The notes: generated by a model from the letters alone, not told the origin. Positions 24,655 to 34,748 are shown, counted from the first letter of the stretch. The stretch is 64,000 nucleotides of DNA from Mangrovibacterium diazotrophicum (GCF_003610535.1 NZ_RAPN01000003.1:62001-126000); one strand, 5' to 3'. Program-made: numbers and translations.

Positions 24655-24685
24655 ATAAAACCTCATTGCAAAAATGAGGTTTTAT
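24655..24685 (-). terminator. Terminator between gldJ and murF
   Basis: A perfect 13-bp stem (24655-24667 with 24673-24685) and a 5-nt loop. On the minus strand it is followed by a T-rich tract (24654-24647), just after the gldJ stop at 24712. Confidence 0.75.
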
Positions 24686-24711
24686 ATCTGTTTTTTCAAT
24701 TTTGTTTCGAA

Positions 24712-26172
24712 TTAAAATCCTTCCGGACTTCCGACACGGGTCATTGCACAACGGAATCCCAGGTCGTTAGCAGATTCTTTTTGATCTTTGTAACGTCGTG
24801 TTCCCGGTACCATCCAGTAGGGGCGGTCTTTCCATGAACCACCTTTGTAAACGCGAATTTCGTCGGTGATTAATGATGTGAAACTTCCGTCGTTTCCATC
24901 CGATTGGATGTACATATTATCCGTATTCAGTTTGTCTTTTTCAGCGTTCCAGTCTTGTCCTTCAATGATTTGTGATTGGTAGTCACCATCTTCGAAGTTA
25001 CGATAGTCGGCAACGGTGTCAACCAACAATTCACCAAATTCGTCACGCATCAGATTGCCACTGTCATCGCGGCGGTAGGTTGTATAAACGGTACCGCGGA
25101 AAGGTTGGAATTCGTTCACTTCTTCCTGAGATAGCGGGCGATATACATCAGCCACCCATTCGTTTACGTTACCTGCCATACAGTACAATCCAAAGTCGTT
25201 CGGGTTGTATGAGTTTACAGGAGCTGTAATATCAGCGTTATCGTTCAATGCACCTGCCATACCCATCATGTCACCACGTCCACGGACAAAGTTGGCATTC
25301 AAGCGGCCACGATCTCTGCGGCTGTCATCACGCAAATAGGATCCGTTCCATGGATACAATTTACGTTCAGTCAACAACTCACCGTCAGTGTTTCCGATTA
25401 AACCATAGGCTGCATATTCCCATTCTGCTTCGGTCGGCAGGCGATAGTCCGGTAAAAGAATACCGTCTTCCCAACGAATCTTACGGGCATTTCCACTGGC
25501 ATCTTCAACAGGCTTGTCACCTTGAGTTCCTTCGTACATACCTGCCAAATAGGTTTCCGTTGTGAAAACGTTTTGTCCAGCTTGGCTTGCATCGTGTGCC
25601 AAAACACCACGGTTAACCAATAATTGTTCGTTCACACGGTCGGTTCTCCATTTGCAGTAAGCTGAAGCTTGTTCCCAGCTCACACCCACAACCGGGTATT
25701 TACTGTATGCCGGGTGGCGCAGGTAGTTATCCAAATAGGGTTCGTTGTAAGCCAATTCTTCTCTCCACACCAAGGTGTCGGGAAGTGCTTCCATATATTT
25801 TTCTTTGCTATCCGGGTATACCCGTTGAATCCAGAACAGGTATTCGCGATAGTCGATGTTCGCAACTTCAGTTTCATCCATATAGAAAGACGCAACCGTA
25901 ACCCGGCGTGGGATGTTGTTCCAGTCGTACATCACGTCTTGTTCAACACGCCCCATTGTGAAGGTACCACCCTGGATAAATTTTAGTCCGGGACCGGCAA
26001 ACTGTGCATAGTCTGCATCAGCCTGAAAACCTCCGTTATCGGGATTATTGTATTCCCATCCAGTTGAGTTCGATGCATTTTTACTGCTAAATCCACCTCC
26101 GTCTTTTTTAAACATACTGCAACTGGCAAAGAGCGCGGCTAAACCCACTAGTAATATGGCCTTAAATTTCAT
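24712..26172 (-). CDS. gldJ: Gliding motility / type IX secretion lipoprotein GldJ
   Basis: 486 residues. The lipoprotein signal has Cys18 (LAALFASC). The body is a formylglycine-generating-enzyme-like (sulfatase-modifying) fold: GGTFTMGRVEQD, SFYMDETEVANIDYREYL, HPAYSKYPVVGVSWEQASAYC, RLPTEAEWEYAAYG, GNVNEWVADVYRP and YKGGSWKDRPYW. The N-terminal pattern TGWEYN...GGFQ and the RVxxDxMYDWNN block point to GldJ rather than GldK. GldJ stabilises the GldK/GldN ring of the type IX system at the outer membrane. It is divergent from porU, the same order as in Flavobacterium johnsoniae as I recall it. Confidence 0.87.
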   Translation of the reverse strand: MKFKAILLVGLAALFASCSMFKKDGGGFSSKNASNSTGWEYNNPDNGGFQADADYAQFAGPGLKFIQGGTFTMGRVEQDVMYDWNNIPRRVTVASFYMDETEVANIDYREYLFWIQRVYPDSKEKYMEALPDTLVWREELAYNEPYLDNYLRHPAYSKYPVVGVSWEQASAYCKWRTDRVNEQLLVNRGVLAHDASQAGQNVFTTETYLAGMYEGTQGDKPVEDASGNARKIRWEDGILLPDYRLPTEAEWEYAAYGLIGNTDGELLTERKLYPWNGSYLRDDSRRDRGRLNANFVRGRGDMMGMAGALNDNADITAPVNSYNPNDFGLYCMAGNVNEWVADVYRPLSQEEVNEFQPFRGTVYTTYRRDDSGNLMRDEFGELLVDTVADYRNFEDGDYQSQIIEGQDWNAEKDKLNTDNMYIQSDGNDGSFTSLITDEIRVYKGGSWKDRPYWMVPGTRRYKDQKESANDLGFRCAMTRVGSPEGF

Positions 26173-26204
26173 CTTTCTGAATTTTCAGTTTGGTATAATC
26201 TCGA

Positions 26205-26212
26205 CAAATATA
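26205..26212 (-). promoter_or_regulatory. gldJ promoter -7 box (TATATTTG on minus strand)
   Basis: A consensus match 33 nt upstream of the gldJ start codon; no clear -33 box at the standard distance. Confidence 0.45.
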
Positions 26213-26393
26213 AATTAATTGTTCAAGTCGATATTGAACGGCTTTTAGAACTTTTGTCTAACGCTGGGGTGCTTATTCTTATTGTACGAATGCATATTTT
26301 TATAGAAAAATTACATTCCCCGGTCCTTTTGCAAACCAGCTGAAATAAAAATAGGGCGACTCCGTTATTAGACAGGAATTGTTAAATTGCCGC

Positions 26394-29300
26394 ATGAGAA
26401 AAACGCACTTGCCGATTGGATTATTGTTCTTAATTGTGAATCTTTTCACATTTCACATGGCTGGGGCTGAAGGAATAAATTCTGCTGAGAATGATCTGAA
26501 TCAGGCAACTTTCAAAGATCTTGTTGCATCAAACTATAAAATAAAGTCTTCTGTTGATGATTGGGCATCTACTTCTGTTTTGGCAAACGGCAACTGGGTA
26601 AAGATTCAGGCGGAAGATCGTGGTATCTACAAAATTTCCTTTTCTCAATTGCAGAATTGGGGTTTCTCCGATCCTGAGGCAGTTTGTCTTTATGGCAATG
26701 GCGGTTATATGCTTTCGAAACAGAACAGTGATCCGGTAGCCGATGATTTGATCCAAAATCCGGTTTGGTACGGAAAAGACAAAAACAGTGCTGATTGCCT
26801 GTTCTTCTATTCGTCGGGAACAGTTGAATGGACCTATTACAGTTCGGTGGATGCGTTTAAACATACCGGGAATGACTATTCGGACGTAACCTATTTTTAT
26901 CTTTCGGACCAGGGAACACCACTAGTTGTGTCGGAGATTGAATCGACGACCGATGACTTCACGGACGATGCCAGCACATTCCTGGATTATCAATTGTATG
27001 AAAACGATTTGGAAAATTTGATTCAATCGGGAAGGCGTTGGTTTGGCGAGAAATTCCAGCAGGGTCAGTCGCGCGAATTCGAGTTCAGTGTAACCAACCC
27101 GGTGACCACTCAAGCTTTTTCAATATACACGGAAGCAGCGGGACGGTCTTCTCTGAGTTCAGCTTTTTCAATCTATTATAATGATGTGCTGCGGTCGACG
27201 ATTAGTATTTCCTCTGTCGATACCAGCGATCCGATTACGCAGTATGCAAACGTTGGGCAGAGTCGAATGTCCATTTCAAGTCCGCAAGCTTCAAGTGTTT
27301 TGCGTTTCGACTATTCTGCTTCAAACAGTTCTGCATTGGGATGGTTGGATTATATCGAGTTGAATGCATATCGTTATTTGACAATGGATGGTTCGTCGAT
27401 GAATTTCAGAGTGCCGGCGTCGGCTGGATCCGGCAAAATCACCCGGTTTAACCTGAACGGAGCGCAGACGAATCTGCAAATTTGGGATGTGTCAGATTTT
27501 TTAAATCCGCTGGCAGTAGCTTACAACCTGAATTCAAGTGTGGCGCAATTTACACTTCATACGGATGATATACGCGAGTTCGTCGCTTTTTACCCGAATG
27601 GTGAAATTCCGAGTGCGGAAAAGGTCGACGACATCGCTAACCAGGATCTTCACCAAATGGAGATCCCCGATATGATTATCATCACCCATCCCGATTTTGC
27701 GACGACAGCCGATGAATTGGCTTCGTTTCATCTAACAAAGGATAATTTGAATGTAGCGGTTGTCGAGCCGGAACAGATTTATAACGAATTCTCATGCGGC
27801 TTGCCGGATGTTTCCGGCATCCGGAACTTCCTGCGGTATTGCTATGAAAAGTCGAATGATGGCAACGGGAAACTGAAATATGTGCTATTGCTGGGCGACG
27901 GAACTTACGACAACAAAAATATTTTGGGAGAAGGACTGAATTTTATTCCGACTTACCAATCGGAGAATTCGTTGCTGCCAACAGCATCCTTTGTGACCGA
28001 CGATTTCTTTGTTTTGCTCGATTCGGATGAAGGTGAATACGACGGTTTAATTGATTTGGGTATTGGCCGCATACCGGCCAAAACCACAGATGAAGCCGAA
28101 ACGGTTGTCGATAAAGTGATGAATTATGTGAGTTCGGTTGCGCTGGGGGAATGGCGGAATCGGGTTTGTTTTATTGGCGACGACGAAGACTCGAATACCC
28201 ATATGACTCAGGCCGACCAGTTGGCTGAGAATGTCAGCGACGACATGCCGGCTGTTGCTGTTGGTAAAATTTATTTTGATGCCTATGAGCAGGTTTCAAC
28301 CCCAAGTGGCGACCAGTATCCCGATGTAACCGATGCAATTAACAGTAGCGTGAAGGACGGGGTATTGATTATGAATTACACGGGGCATGCGAACGAGACT
28401 GCTTTGGCTGGGGAGAAGGTTTTGACAGTAAGTGATATTGATGAGTGGACAAATTACAATAAGCTGCCGGTTTTTGTGACGGCCACCTGTGAGTTCAGCC
28501 GTTTTGACGGAGATGAACAGTCGGGGGGAGAACACATTCTTTTTAACGAAAATGGCGGAGGAATTGCCCTGTTTAGTTCGACCCGCGTTGTTTATTCAAA
28601 TCCCAACTTTTTGCTGAACAGCAATTTTTACGAGCAGGTTTTCCAGCGCGACGAAAATGGCGATTACCTGCGCATGGGCGACGTAATGAAACGAACTAAA
28701 AATGCAACTCTGAGTGGAGTCAATAAACGAAATTTCACACTATTGGGCGACCCGGCGCTCCGCCTTTCCATCCCGCAATATAATGTGGTCACCACGACAA
28801 TCAACGGAGTGGAACCCGCCGCTTTGGTTGATCCGATTGCTGCCCTATCGAAGGTAACGGTTACCGGTGAAGTCGTGGATACGGACGGTAATTTGATGAG
28901 CGATTTTAATGGCGAGCTGGTGCCGGTTGTGTACGATAAGAAAATTTCGACCGAAACACTGGGCAATGGCGGAGAAACGCCGTTTGAGTATGAAGTACAG
29001 AACAACCGGATTTACCGGGGAGTATCATCGGTGGTTGACGGCAAGTTCGAATTCTCGTTTATTGTTCCCAAAGACATTTCCTACGCAATTGGCGAGGGTA
29101 AAATATTGTACTATGCCAGCAACGATAGTATTGACGCACATGGCGCGAATAATGAACTTCTGATCGGCGGAAACTCAGAGAGCGACATTGTTGATACGGA
29201 AGGGCCTTTGGTTGAATTGTACCTGAACAACCCATCGTTTGAGTCGGGAGACCAGGTTGGGGTGAACTCAATTTTATACCTGAATTTAAGCGACGAAAGT

Positions 29301-29849
29301 GGTATAAATACTTTGGGAACCGGAATCGGACATGATATTACAGCGGTGCTCGATGGTGATTATTCCGACGTTATTGTGCTGAATGACTATTACCTGGCCG
29401 ATTTGGATAGCTATACTTCCGGAACCATTGTTTACCCGATGAGCGGACTTTCTGTTGGCGAGCATACCTTGACGATTAAGGTGTGGGATGTTATGAATAA
29501 TTCGACTGAAATAGAAATACATTTCGTTGTCAGCGAGGAATTTAAAATTGAAGATGTGATTTGCTATCCTAACCCGATGACAGATTACACGCGGTTCAAA
29601 ATTATTCATAACCGCCCCGGCGAAGTATTCGATGCTAAGATTGAAGTTTTCGATTCGAAAGGAAGCCTGATCGATATGATCAAGGAGACATTGATATCAG
29701 AGGAAACAGAGACTGATCCCATTCTTTGGCAACTGAGCGATCATCAGGTTTTGGTACGCAGCGGTGCTTATTTGTATCGGGTTATTCTTTCTGCATCCGA
29801 TGGTAACACCGCGACCAAATCGGGCGTAATAATTCTATTGAAAAGATAA
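26394..29849 (+). CDS. porU: Type IX secretion sortase PorU (C25 gingipain-like protease)
   Basis: 1151 residues from the ATG at 26394, which starts a signal peptide (MRKTHLPIGLLFLIVNLF). The C25 caspase-like core has the catalytic dyad His665 (NYTGHANE) and Cys699 (FVTATCEFSR), then GGGIALFSSTRVV. The C-terminal 90 or so residues (from CYPNPMTDYTRF) form PorU's own C-terminal domain. PorU cuts the sorting domains off T9SS cargo at the outer surface and joins the cargo to anionic lipopolysaccharide. It is divergent from gldJ and 94 nt upstream of porV, which shuttles cargo to it. Confidence 0.92.
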   Translation: MRKTHLPIGLLFLIVNLFTFHMAGAEGINSAENDLNQATFKDLVASNYKIKSSVDDWASTSVLANGNWVKIQAEDRGIYKISFSQLQNWGFSDPEAVCLYGNGGYMLSKQNSDPVADDLIQNPVWYGKDKNSADCLFFYSSGTVEWTYYSSVDAFKHTGNDYSDVTYFYLSDQGTPLVVSEIESTTDDFTDDASTFLDYQLYENDLENLIQSGRRWFGEKFQQGQSREFEFSVTNPVTTQAFSIYTEAAGRSSLSSAFSIYYNDVLRSTISISSVDTSDPITQYANVGQSRMSISSPQASSVLRFDYSASNSSALGWLDYIELNAYRYLTMDGSSMNFRVPASAGSGKITRFNLNGAQTNLQIWDVSDFLNPLAVAYNLNSSVAQFTLHTDDIREFVAFYPNGEIPSAEKVDDIANQDLHQMEIPDMIIITHPDFATTADELASFHLTKDNLNVAVVEPEQIYNEFSCGLPDVSGIRNFLRYCYEKSNDGNGKLKYVLLLGDGTYDNKNILGEGLNFIPTYQSENSLLPTASFVTDDFFVLLDSDEGEYDGLIDLGIGRIPAKTTDEAETVVDKVMNYVSSVALGEWRNRVCFIGDDEDSNTHMTQADQLAENVSDDMPAVAVGKIYFDAYEQVSTPSGDQYPDVTDAINSSVKDGVLIMNYTGHANETALAGEKVLTVSDIDEWTNYNKLPVFVTATCEFSRFDGDEQSGGEHILFNENGGGIALFSSTRVVYSNPNFLLNSNFYEQVFQRDENGDYLRMGDVMKRTKNATLSGVNKRNFTLLGDPALRLSIPQYNVVTTTINGVEPAALVDPIAALSKVTVTGEVVDTDGNLMSDFNGELVPVVYDKKISTETLGNGGETPFEYEVQNNRIYRGVSSVVDGKFEFSFIVPKDISYAIGEGKILYYASNDSIDAHGANNELLIGGNSESDIVDTEGPLVELYLNNPSFESGDQVGVNSILYLNLSDESGINTLGTGIGHDITAVLDGDYSDVIVLNDYYLADLDSYTSGTIVYPMSGLSVGEHTLTIKVWDVMNNSTEIEIHFVVSEEFKIEDVICYPNPMTDYTRFKIIHNRPGEVFDAKIEVFDSKGSLIDMIKETLISEETETDPILWQLSDHQVLVRSGAYLYRVILSASDGNTATKSGVIILLKR

Positions 29850-29899
29850 GGGGCGAAGTCGATAATTTTTATCGATTAATTCCGTTTGCATATTGAAAG

Positions 29900-29927
29900 T
29901 TGGAATTAATCCAAAATTTTATCTTTG
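29900..29927 (+). promoter_or_regulatory. porV promoter
   Basis: TTG at 29900-29902 and TATCTTTG at 29920-29927, spaced 17 nt, 16 nt before the ATG at 29944. porV can therefore be transcribed apart from porU. Confidence 0.6.
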
Positions 29928-29943
29928 CGCAACGTTATATAAA

Positions 29944-31128
29944 ATGAAAAAAATGAGAAGCCAATTCTTTTTGACCGCGCTTGCCGTGTTGTTTCTATTG
30001 TTTTCCGGTAAGTCGTTTGGTCAAAGTTCCACTTCTGGTGCGAATGTTGTTTCAACAGCTGTCCCTTTCTTGACGATAGCGCCCGACTCTCGGGCAGGAG
30101 CGATGGGGGATGCCGGTGTGGCAACTTCTCCCGATATGAACTCGCAACACTGGAACCCCGCAAAATATGCCTTTATCGAAAGCGACCTTGGTGTTGCACT
30201 GTCTTATTCGCCTTGGTTGCGCAACTTGGTTGACGATATCAACCTGGCCTATTTGTCAGCGTTCAAACGCATCGATGAGCAACAGGTCGTAAGTGCTTCT
30301 CTTCGTTATTTTTCGTTGGGAGGGATTACGTTCCGAAACGAATACGGTGAGTTGCAGGGACAACAAAATCCGAACGAGTTTGCCTTCGATGTGGCTTACT
30401 CTCGTTTGTTATCCGAAAAATTTTCAGGATCTGTGGCATTACGTTACATCCGTTCCGATTTGACCGGAGGGATGCCAGTGGGAGGAGTTGAATCACATGC
30501 CGGTAATTCGTTTGCTGCGGACATCGCTTTTTACTATCGCGATGAGATGCGTCATAACCGCAAAAACTCGGTGTTTTCAGCCGGGGTAAATATTTCAAAC
30601 ATCGGTAGCAAAATTTCCTATACCGATGGTGAAACCAAGGATTTCATTCCGGCAAACCTGCGTTTGGGTACGTCCTACGAAATGGAGCTGGACGATTATA
30701 ACTCGCTGAATTTTGCATTGGACCTGAACAAACTTTTGGTGCCGACTCCGGATACCGAAAGTTTAACCGATGAAAACGGTGTGATTGTTGGCGGGGGTTT
30801 TAGCGAAGACAAGTCAGTTATCGGAGGTATCATCAGTTCATTCTCCGATGCTCCGGGCGGTTTCAAAGAAGAATTGCAGGAAATCACCGTTTCGTTGGGG
30901 GTTGAATATTGGTATCAAAAGCAATTTGCGCTTCGTGCCGGATATTTCCACGAAAATGAAAATAAGGGTAACCGAAAATATTTCACGGCTGGTGCCGGTT
31001 TCAAATTGAACGTGTTTACCCTCGACTTCTCTTATTTATTCCCAACACAACGGAACCATCCATTGGAAAACACCTTGCGTTTTTCATTGGCCTTTGATTT
31101 CGACCAGTTAAGCAGTAAAAGAAGATGA
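29944..31128 (+). CDS. porV: Type IX secretion outer-membrane protein PorV (LptO)
   Basis: 394 residues from the ATG at 29944 (MKKMRSQFF); the signal peptide ends FSGKSFGQ. It is a FadL-like 14-strand barrel with the PorV block PFLTIAPDSRAGAMGDAGVATSPDMNSQHWNPAKYAF (visible as PFLTIAPDSRAGAMGDAG and SQHWNPAKYAF). It ends with an aromatic outer-membrane strand (LRFSLAFDFDQL). PorV takes cargo from the SprA translocon and delivers it to PorU. It overlaps ispF by ATGA. Confidence 0.92.
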   Translation: MKKMRSQFFLTALAVLFLLFSGKSFGQSSTSGANVVSTAVPFLTIAPDSRAGAMGDAGVATSPDMNSQHWNPAKYAFIESDLGVALSYSPWLRNLVDDINLAYLSAFKRIDEQQVVSASLRYFSLGGITFRNEYGELQGQQNPNEFAFDVAYSRLLSEKFSGSVALRYIRSDLTGGMPVGGVESHAGNSFAADIAFYYRDEMRHNRKNSVFSAGVNISNIGSKISYTDGETKDFIPANLRLGTSYEMELDDYNSLNFALDLNKLLVPTPDTESLTDENGVIVGGGFSEDKSVIGGIISSFSDAPGGFKEELQEITVSLGVEYWYQKQFALRAGYFHENENKGNRKYFTAGAGFKLNVFTLDFSYLFPTQRNHPLENTLRFSLAFDFDQLSSKRR

Positions 31129-31601
31129 TTATACGCGTAGGACTTGGCTATGATGTTCATAGCCTGGCAGAGGGAGAGACATTGTGGCTGGGAGGAATCC
31201 TTGTTCCGCACAGCAAAGGAACAGTTGCGCATTCGGATGGTGACGTTCTGATTCATGCAATCTGTGATGCGCTATTGGGAGCGGCAAAACTTCGGGATAT
31301 TGGTTACCATTTCCCGGATACGTCTTCGGACTTTAAAAATGTAGATAGTAAGATTTTACTCAAAAAATGCCAGGAACTCATTGCCGAAAAGGGCTACGAA
31401 ATTGGCAATATTGATGCGACAATCGCTGCGCAGCAACCAAAGTTGAAGGATTTTATTCCGTTGATGGAAGCCAAAATGGCAGAGGTGCTGGGTATCGACG
31501 AGGATTGTGTCTCGGTAAAAGCAACAACCACAGAACGGTTGGGATTCGAAGGGCGCCAGGAAGGAATTTCTGCTTACGCCTCGGTGTTGATTCAAAAATA
31601 A
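31125..31601 (+). CDS. ispF: 2-C-methyl-D-erythritol 2,4-cyclodiphosphate synthase
   Basis: 158 residues, standard length. The metal site is GYDVHSL (Asp8, His10) with the third ligand in VAHSDGDVLIHA, followed by GDIG-like LRDIGYHFPDT and the C-terminal TTTERLGFEGRQEGISAYA. It makes the cyclic diphosphate intermediate of the MEP isoprenoid pathway. The start overlaps the porV stop by four bases, so it is translationally coupled to a secretion gene with no functional link. Confidence 0.95.
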   Translation: MIIRVGLGYDVHSLAEGETLWLGGILVPHSKGTVAHSDGDVLIHAICDALLGAAKLRDIGYHFPDTSSDFKNVDSKILLKKCQELIAEKGYEIGNIDATIAAQQPKLKDFIPLMEAKMAEVLGIDEDCVSVKATTTERLGFEGRQEGISAYASVLIQK

Positions 31602-31607
31602 CAGGGT

Positions 31608-31967
31608 ATGAAAAAGACATTAGTAATAGGCGCCAGCGAAAAGCCGGAACGCTATTCATACAAAGCAATTAAAGCACTTCGCCAACATGGACACGAGGTT
31701 GTGGCTTTGGCGCCAAGGCCAGGTAAAGTTGCCGATGTGGACTTTAGTACCGACCCTGTCGATTTTCAGGGAATTGATACCGTGACCCTTTACGTGGGGC
31801 CACAAAACCAAGCAGGCTATATGGATTACGTGGAGAAGCTTCAGCCGAAGCGGGTCATTTTTAACCCGGGCACGGAGAACGATGCGTTTGCGGAGCGTCT
31901 GGAGCAAGCAGGTATTCAATCAGAAATAGCCTGTACGTTGGTATTGTTAAGTATTGGCCAGTACTAA
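31608..31967 (+). CDS. CoA-binding (YccU-type) Rossmann protein
   Basis: 119 residues. It forms one Rossmann domain: TLVIGASEKPERYSYKAIKAL binds nucleotide (core GASEKPERYS), then HEVVALAPRPGKV, VTLYVGPQNQ and RVIFNPGTEND. Family members bind CoA or a similar cofactor, but their cellular role is not defined. It is 6 nt after ispF and overlaps the next gene (TAATG), so it is in the same transcript. Confidence 0.85.
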   Translation: MKKTLVIGASEKPERYSYKAIKALRQHGHEVVALAPRPGKVADVDFSTDPVDFQGIDTVTLYVGPQNQAGYMDYVEKLQPKRVIFNPGTENDAFAERLEQAGIQSEIACTLVLLSIGQY

Positions 31968-32299
31968 TGGAGACTTTCATCGGTACACTGGACGATTTTG
32001 CCGGGTTTCTGACCCGTGAGCAAGCCGTTATCGTGTATTTTTCAACCGATGAGTGCCAGGTCTGCAAAGTATTAAAACCCAAAATAGTTGAACTGATATG
32101 CGGCAGTTTTCCGGAGATGAAACTGCTGTATGTGCCTATGAACAGTAATCCGGAGATTGCTGGTCAGTATCGAATTTTTGCTGTTCCTACGATCGTTGTG
32201 TATTTCGAGGGGCGTGAATTCATGAGGAAGAGCAGAAGTTTTGGATTGGATGAATTAAAAAATGAGATTTCCCGTCCATATAAACTGATGTTTTCTTGA
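31967..32299 (+). CDS. Thioredoxin-like protein with a CQVC site
   Basis: 110 residues with a thioredoxin fold and no signal peptide. The redox motif is CQVC (in DECQVCKVLKPK) instead of CGPC, and the cis-Pro lies in IFAVPTIVVYFEG. The changed intervening residues should shift its redox potential, so it may be specific for one partner. It is translationally coupled to the CoA-binding protein gene and is last in the porV-ispF operon. Confidence 0.83.
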   Translation: METFIGTLDDFAGFLTREQAVIVYFSTDECQVCKVLKPKIVELICGSFPEMKLLYVPMNSNPEIAGQYRIFAVPTIVVYFEGREFMRKSRSFGLDELKNEISRPYKLMFS

Positions 32300-32359
32300 A
32301 TCAAATTTGAAAAACAAGGAAATAAATCTATTTTTAAGTCAACGTAAATATAGACTTGC

Positions 32360-34528
32360 TTGAAAAGAAACCTCAAAAAACTGGTTTGCCTTGTCGTTTT
32401 TACATTTTGTGCGCTTACAAACTTCAGCCAAACGGCAAAAATAGATAGTCTTTCAGCGTTGTTACCCCGTGCTAAGGGTGGCGAGTTGGTAAATCTGTAT
32501 CTGGAACTATCTAAAGAATATGCCTTTGTCGATCCCTCAAAAATCATTTATTATGCCAATTTGGCGCTTCCGATTACTTTGGAGAACAAAAACGAGGAGC
32601 AAGAGTGTCAATGTTATTTGCGGTTGGCAGCCGGGCATATTTTCTCAGGAAATTTTGAGGAAGGTCGAGACTTTTCACAAAAGGGAATCGATCTTGCATT
32701 GAAGATTGGAGATGAGGAAGCGTTGGTGATTGGGATGAATACCATGGCGTCCTATCAGATGAACCTGGGGAATTATTCTGAAGCACTTGATTTGTTTCTT
32801 CGTTCACTTCTAAAAGCCCAGGATCTTGGATTGGATGAGCGGGTTGCTTCTATCAAATTAAACATTGGAACGGTACTGACAACGAAGGGTGACCGTGTTA
32901 CAGGCTTGCGCTATCTGCTCGATGCTTTGAGTTATTACGAGGATCATAAAGATCCGAAGATCGAAGCGCGTATCATGAATAATATTGCCGTAAACTACCA
33001 CTACTGGAAGGATTACGACCGGGCTCTCGAATTTTACCAGAAGACACTCGAGATTGATAAAAAGTTGACAGACTACATCGGTCAAACAATTGTGATGAAC
33101 AATATCGGGGAGATCTATAAGGATAAAGAAGAATACGATGAAGCTATTCCTTACTACCAGGAAGTAATTGAACTTGCCGACAGTATTGACATGGGTGATT
33201 ATTACAAAGCCTACGGTTGGATTGGTTTGGCGGAGGTGTACCTGCGGAAAGAAGAATACCAGCAGTCGAATTACTATATCGGCTTGGCGTTGTCGATATT
33301 TGAAGAGATTAAAATGCAGGAAGGCATTGCCACAGCCAATTGGTTGTTGGCTCAGATTAGTCTGAATCTGAATTATCTTGGTCAGGCGCTACGGCAAATC
33401 AATGTTTGTAAGGAAATTGCCAGCACCTGTGGCATCATCGATCTTGAGCAGGAAGCCTATTTGATAGAGTCGAAAATTCGGGCCAAGTCGGGCGATTATA
33501 AAGGTGCCTACGAGAATTTGAAGCACTACACACTGATTACCGATACACTTTACAGCCAGGAACGAACCAACAGTTTCTCGCAGGCCCGTTCGGAAATGGA
33601 TATGACGCAAAAGCAGAATGAGATTGAGCTTTTGCAAAAGGATAACCAGATTAAGGATCTACGCATTCGGAAGCAAAAGTCAAATACATTGATTCTCTCG
33701 GTTGGTGTGATGTCGCTCTTTATCGTTTTCCTGATCATGTTGAGCTACATAAAATCGCGGAAAAGGGCAAACGACCTTTTGACTGAGAAAAACCGGAAAA
33801 TTGGCCTTCAGCATAAAGAGCTTCTGAAGGTTAATGAAACGAAAGACAAGTTCATGTCGATCATTGGACATGACCTGCGAAACCCGATTGGTGCTTTCAA
33901 GGATGTGATTGGGCAATTATCTGATTTCCCCGAAATGTTTACCGACGAGCTGCGTCAGCAAATCATCAACGAATTACGAGACGAGGCCGAAAGTACCTAT
34001 TTCCTGCTCGACAACCTTTTGTCGTGGGCCAAGAGTCAGAAGGATGCTGTTAGTTACAAGCCCGAACGACTGGACATTCCTGCCCTTGTGAAAAATAATA
34101 TTCAACTCAATTTCAGGGCTTCCGAGAGTAAACTGATTCGGGTAACAAGTGATCTGCAGGGAGATTTGCAGGTTTATGCTGACCATAACATGGTCAACCT
34201 GATCTTCCGTAACCTGATTTCAAACGCCATCAAATTCACCGAAAATGGAGGTTTGGTGCAAATAATCGGGAAGGAGCAGGGCGATAAAATCCTGATTTCG
34301 ATTAAAGATACAGGCGTTGGAATCGAAGAAGCCGATGTGCCGAAAATTTTCAACCCCAATGCGCACGTATCGACCTACGGTACCAATCACGAAAAAGGCT
34401 CCGGACTTGGTTTGTTGCTTTGTAAGGAGTTTGTTGAAACCAATGGAGGAACAATCCGGGTTGAATCGAAAAAAGGCCAGGGAACGACCTTCTCATTTAC
34501 GCTTAAAAAGTACAGCGATACCATTTAG
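32360..34528 (+). CDS. TPR-containing sensor histidine kinase
   Basis: 722 residues. The start is TTG (32360), which begins a signal peptide (KRNLKKLVCLVVFTFCALTNFSQ); no ATG is near. About residues 60-390 are tandem TPR repeats in the periplasm, followed by a coiled coil, one membrane helix (about 440-462), and a cytoplasmic kinase. The H-box has His504 (SIIGHDLRNPIG). The ATPase has NLISNAIKFTENGG, DTGVGIEEADVPK and GSGLGLLLCKE. No receiver or output domain is attached and no response regulator is adjacent, so the partner is elsewhere. The TPR array suggests sensing through a protein partner. Confidence 0.88.
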   Translation: MKRNLKKLVCLVVFTFCALTNFSQTAKIDSLSALLPRAKGGELVNLYLELSKEYAFVDPSKIIYYANLALPITLENKNEEQECQCYLRLAAGHIFSGNFEEGRDFSQKGIDLALKIGDEEALVIGMNTMASYQMNLGNYSEALDLFLRSLLKAQDLGLDERVASIKLNIGTVLTTKGDRVTGLRYLLDALSYYEDHKDPKIEARIMNNIAVNYHYWKDYDRALEFYQKTLEIDKKLTDYIGQTIVMNNIGEIYKDKEEYDEAIPYYQEVIELADSIDMGDYYKAYGWIGLAEVYLRKEEYQQSNYYIGLALSIFEEIKMQEGIATANWLLAQISLNLNYLGQALRQINVCKEIASTCGIIDLEQEAYLIESKIRAKSGDYKGAYENLKHYTLITDTLYSQERTNSFSQARSEMDMTQKQNEIELLQKDNQIKDLRIRKQKSNTLILSVGVMSLFIVFLIMLSYIKSRKRANDLLTEKNRKIGLQHKELLKVNETKDKFMSIIGHDLRNPIGAFKDVIGQLSDFPEMFTDELRQQIINELRDEAESTYFLLDNLLSWAKSQKDAVSYKPERLDIPALVKNNIQLNFRASESKLIRVTSDLQGDLQVYADHNMVNLIFRNLISNAIKFTENGGLVQIIGKEQGDKILISIKDTGVGIEEADVPKIFNPNAHVSTYGTNHEKGSGLGLLLCKEFVETNGGTIRVESKKGQGTTFSFTLKKYSDTI

Positions 34529-34748
34529 TATTTTGCGAACCGTTCAAAACGTCAGGTCCGGAGGGACTGAATTTCCGTATTTCGCCGAAGAAATGACTTT
34601 TTTGTCATAACTTGTCGGTTGGTTCACCTTTTGATCACTACCATCAAACGGTAAAAACGCCGTATTCCCCGAAAACAACACAGAAGGGAGGCGTATTTTC
34701 CCAATTTTTATCATTCTAAAGTAAGTCATTGAAAAAAAATTAAGACAA

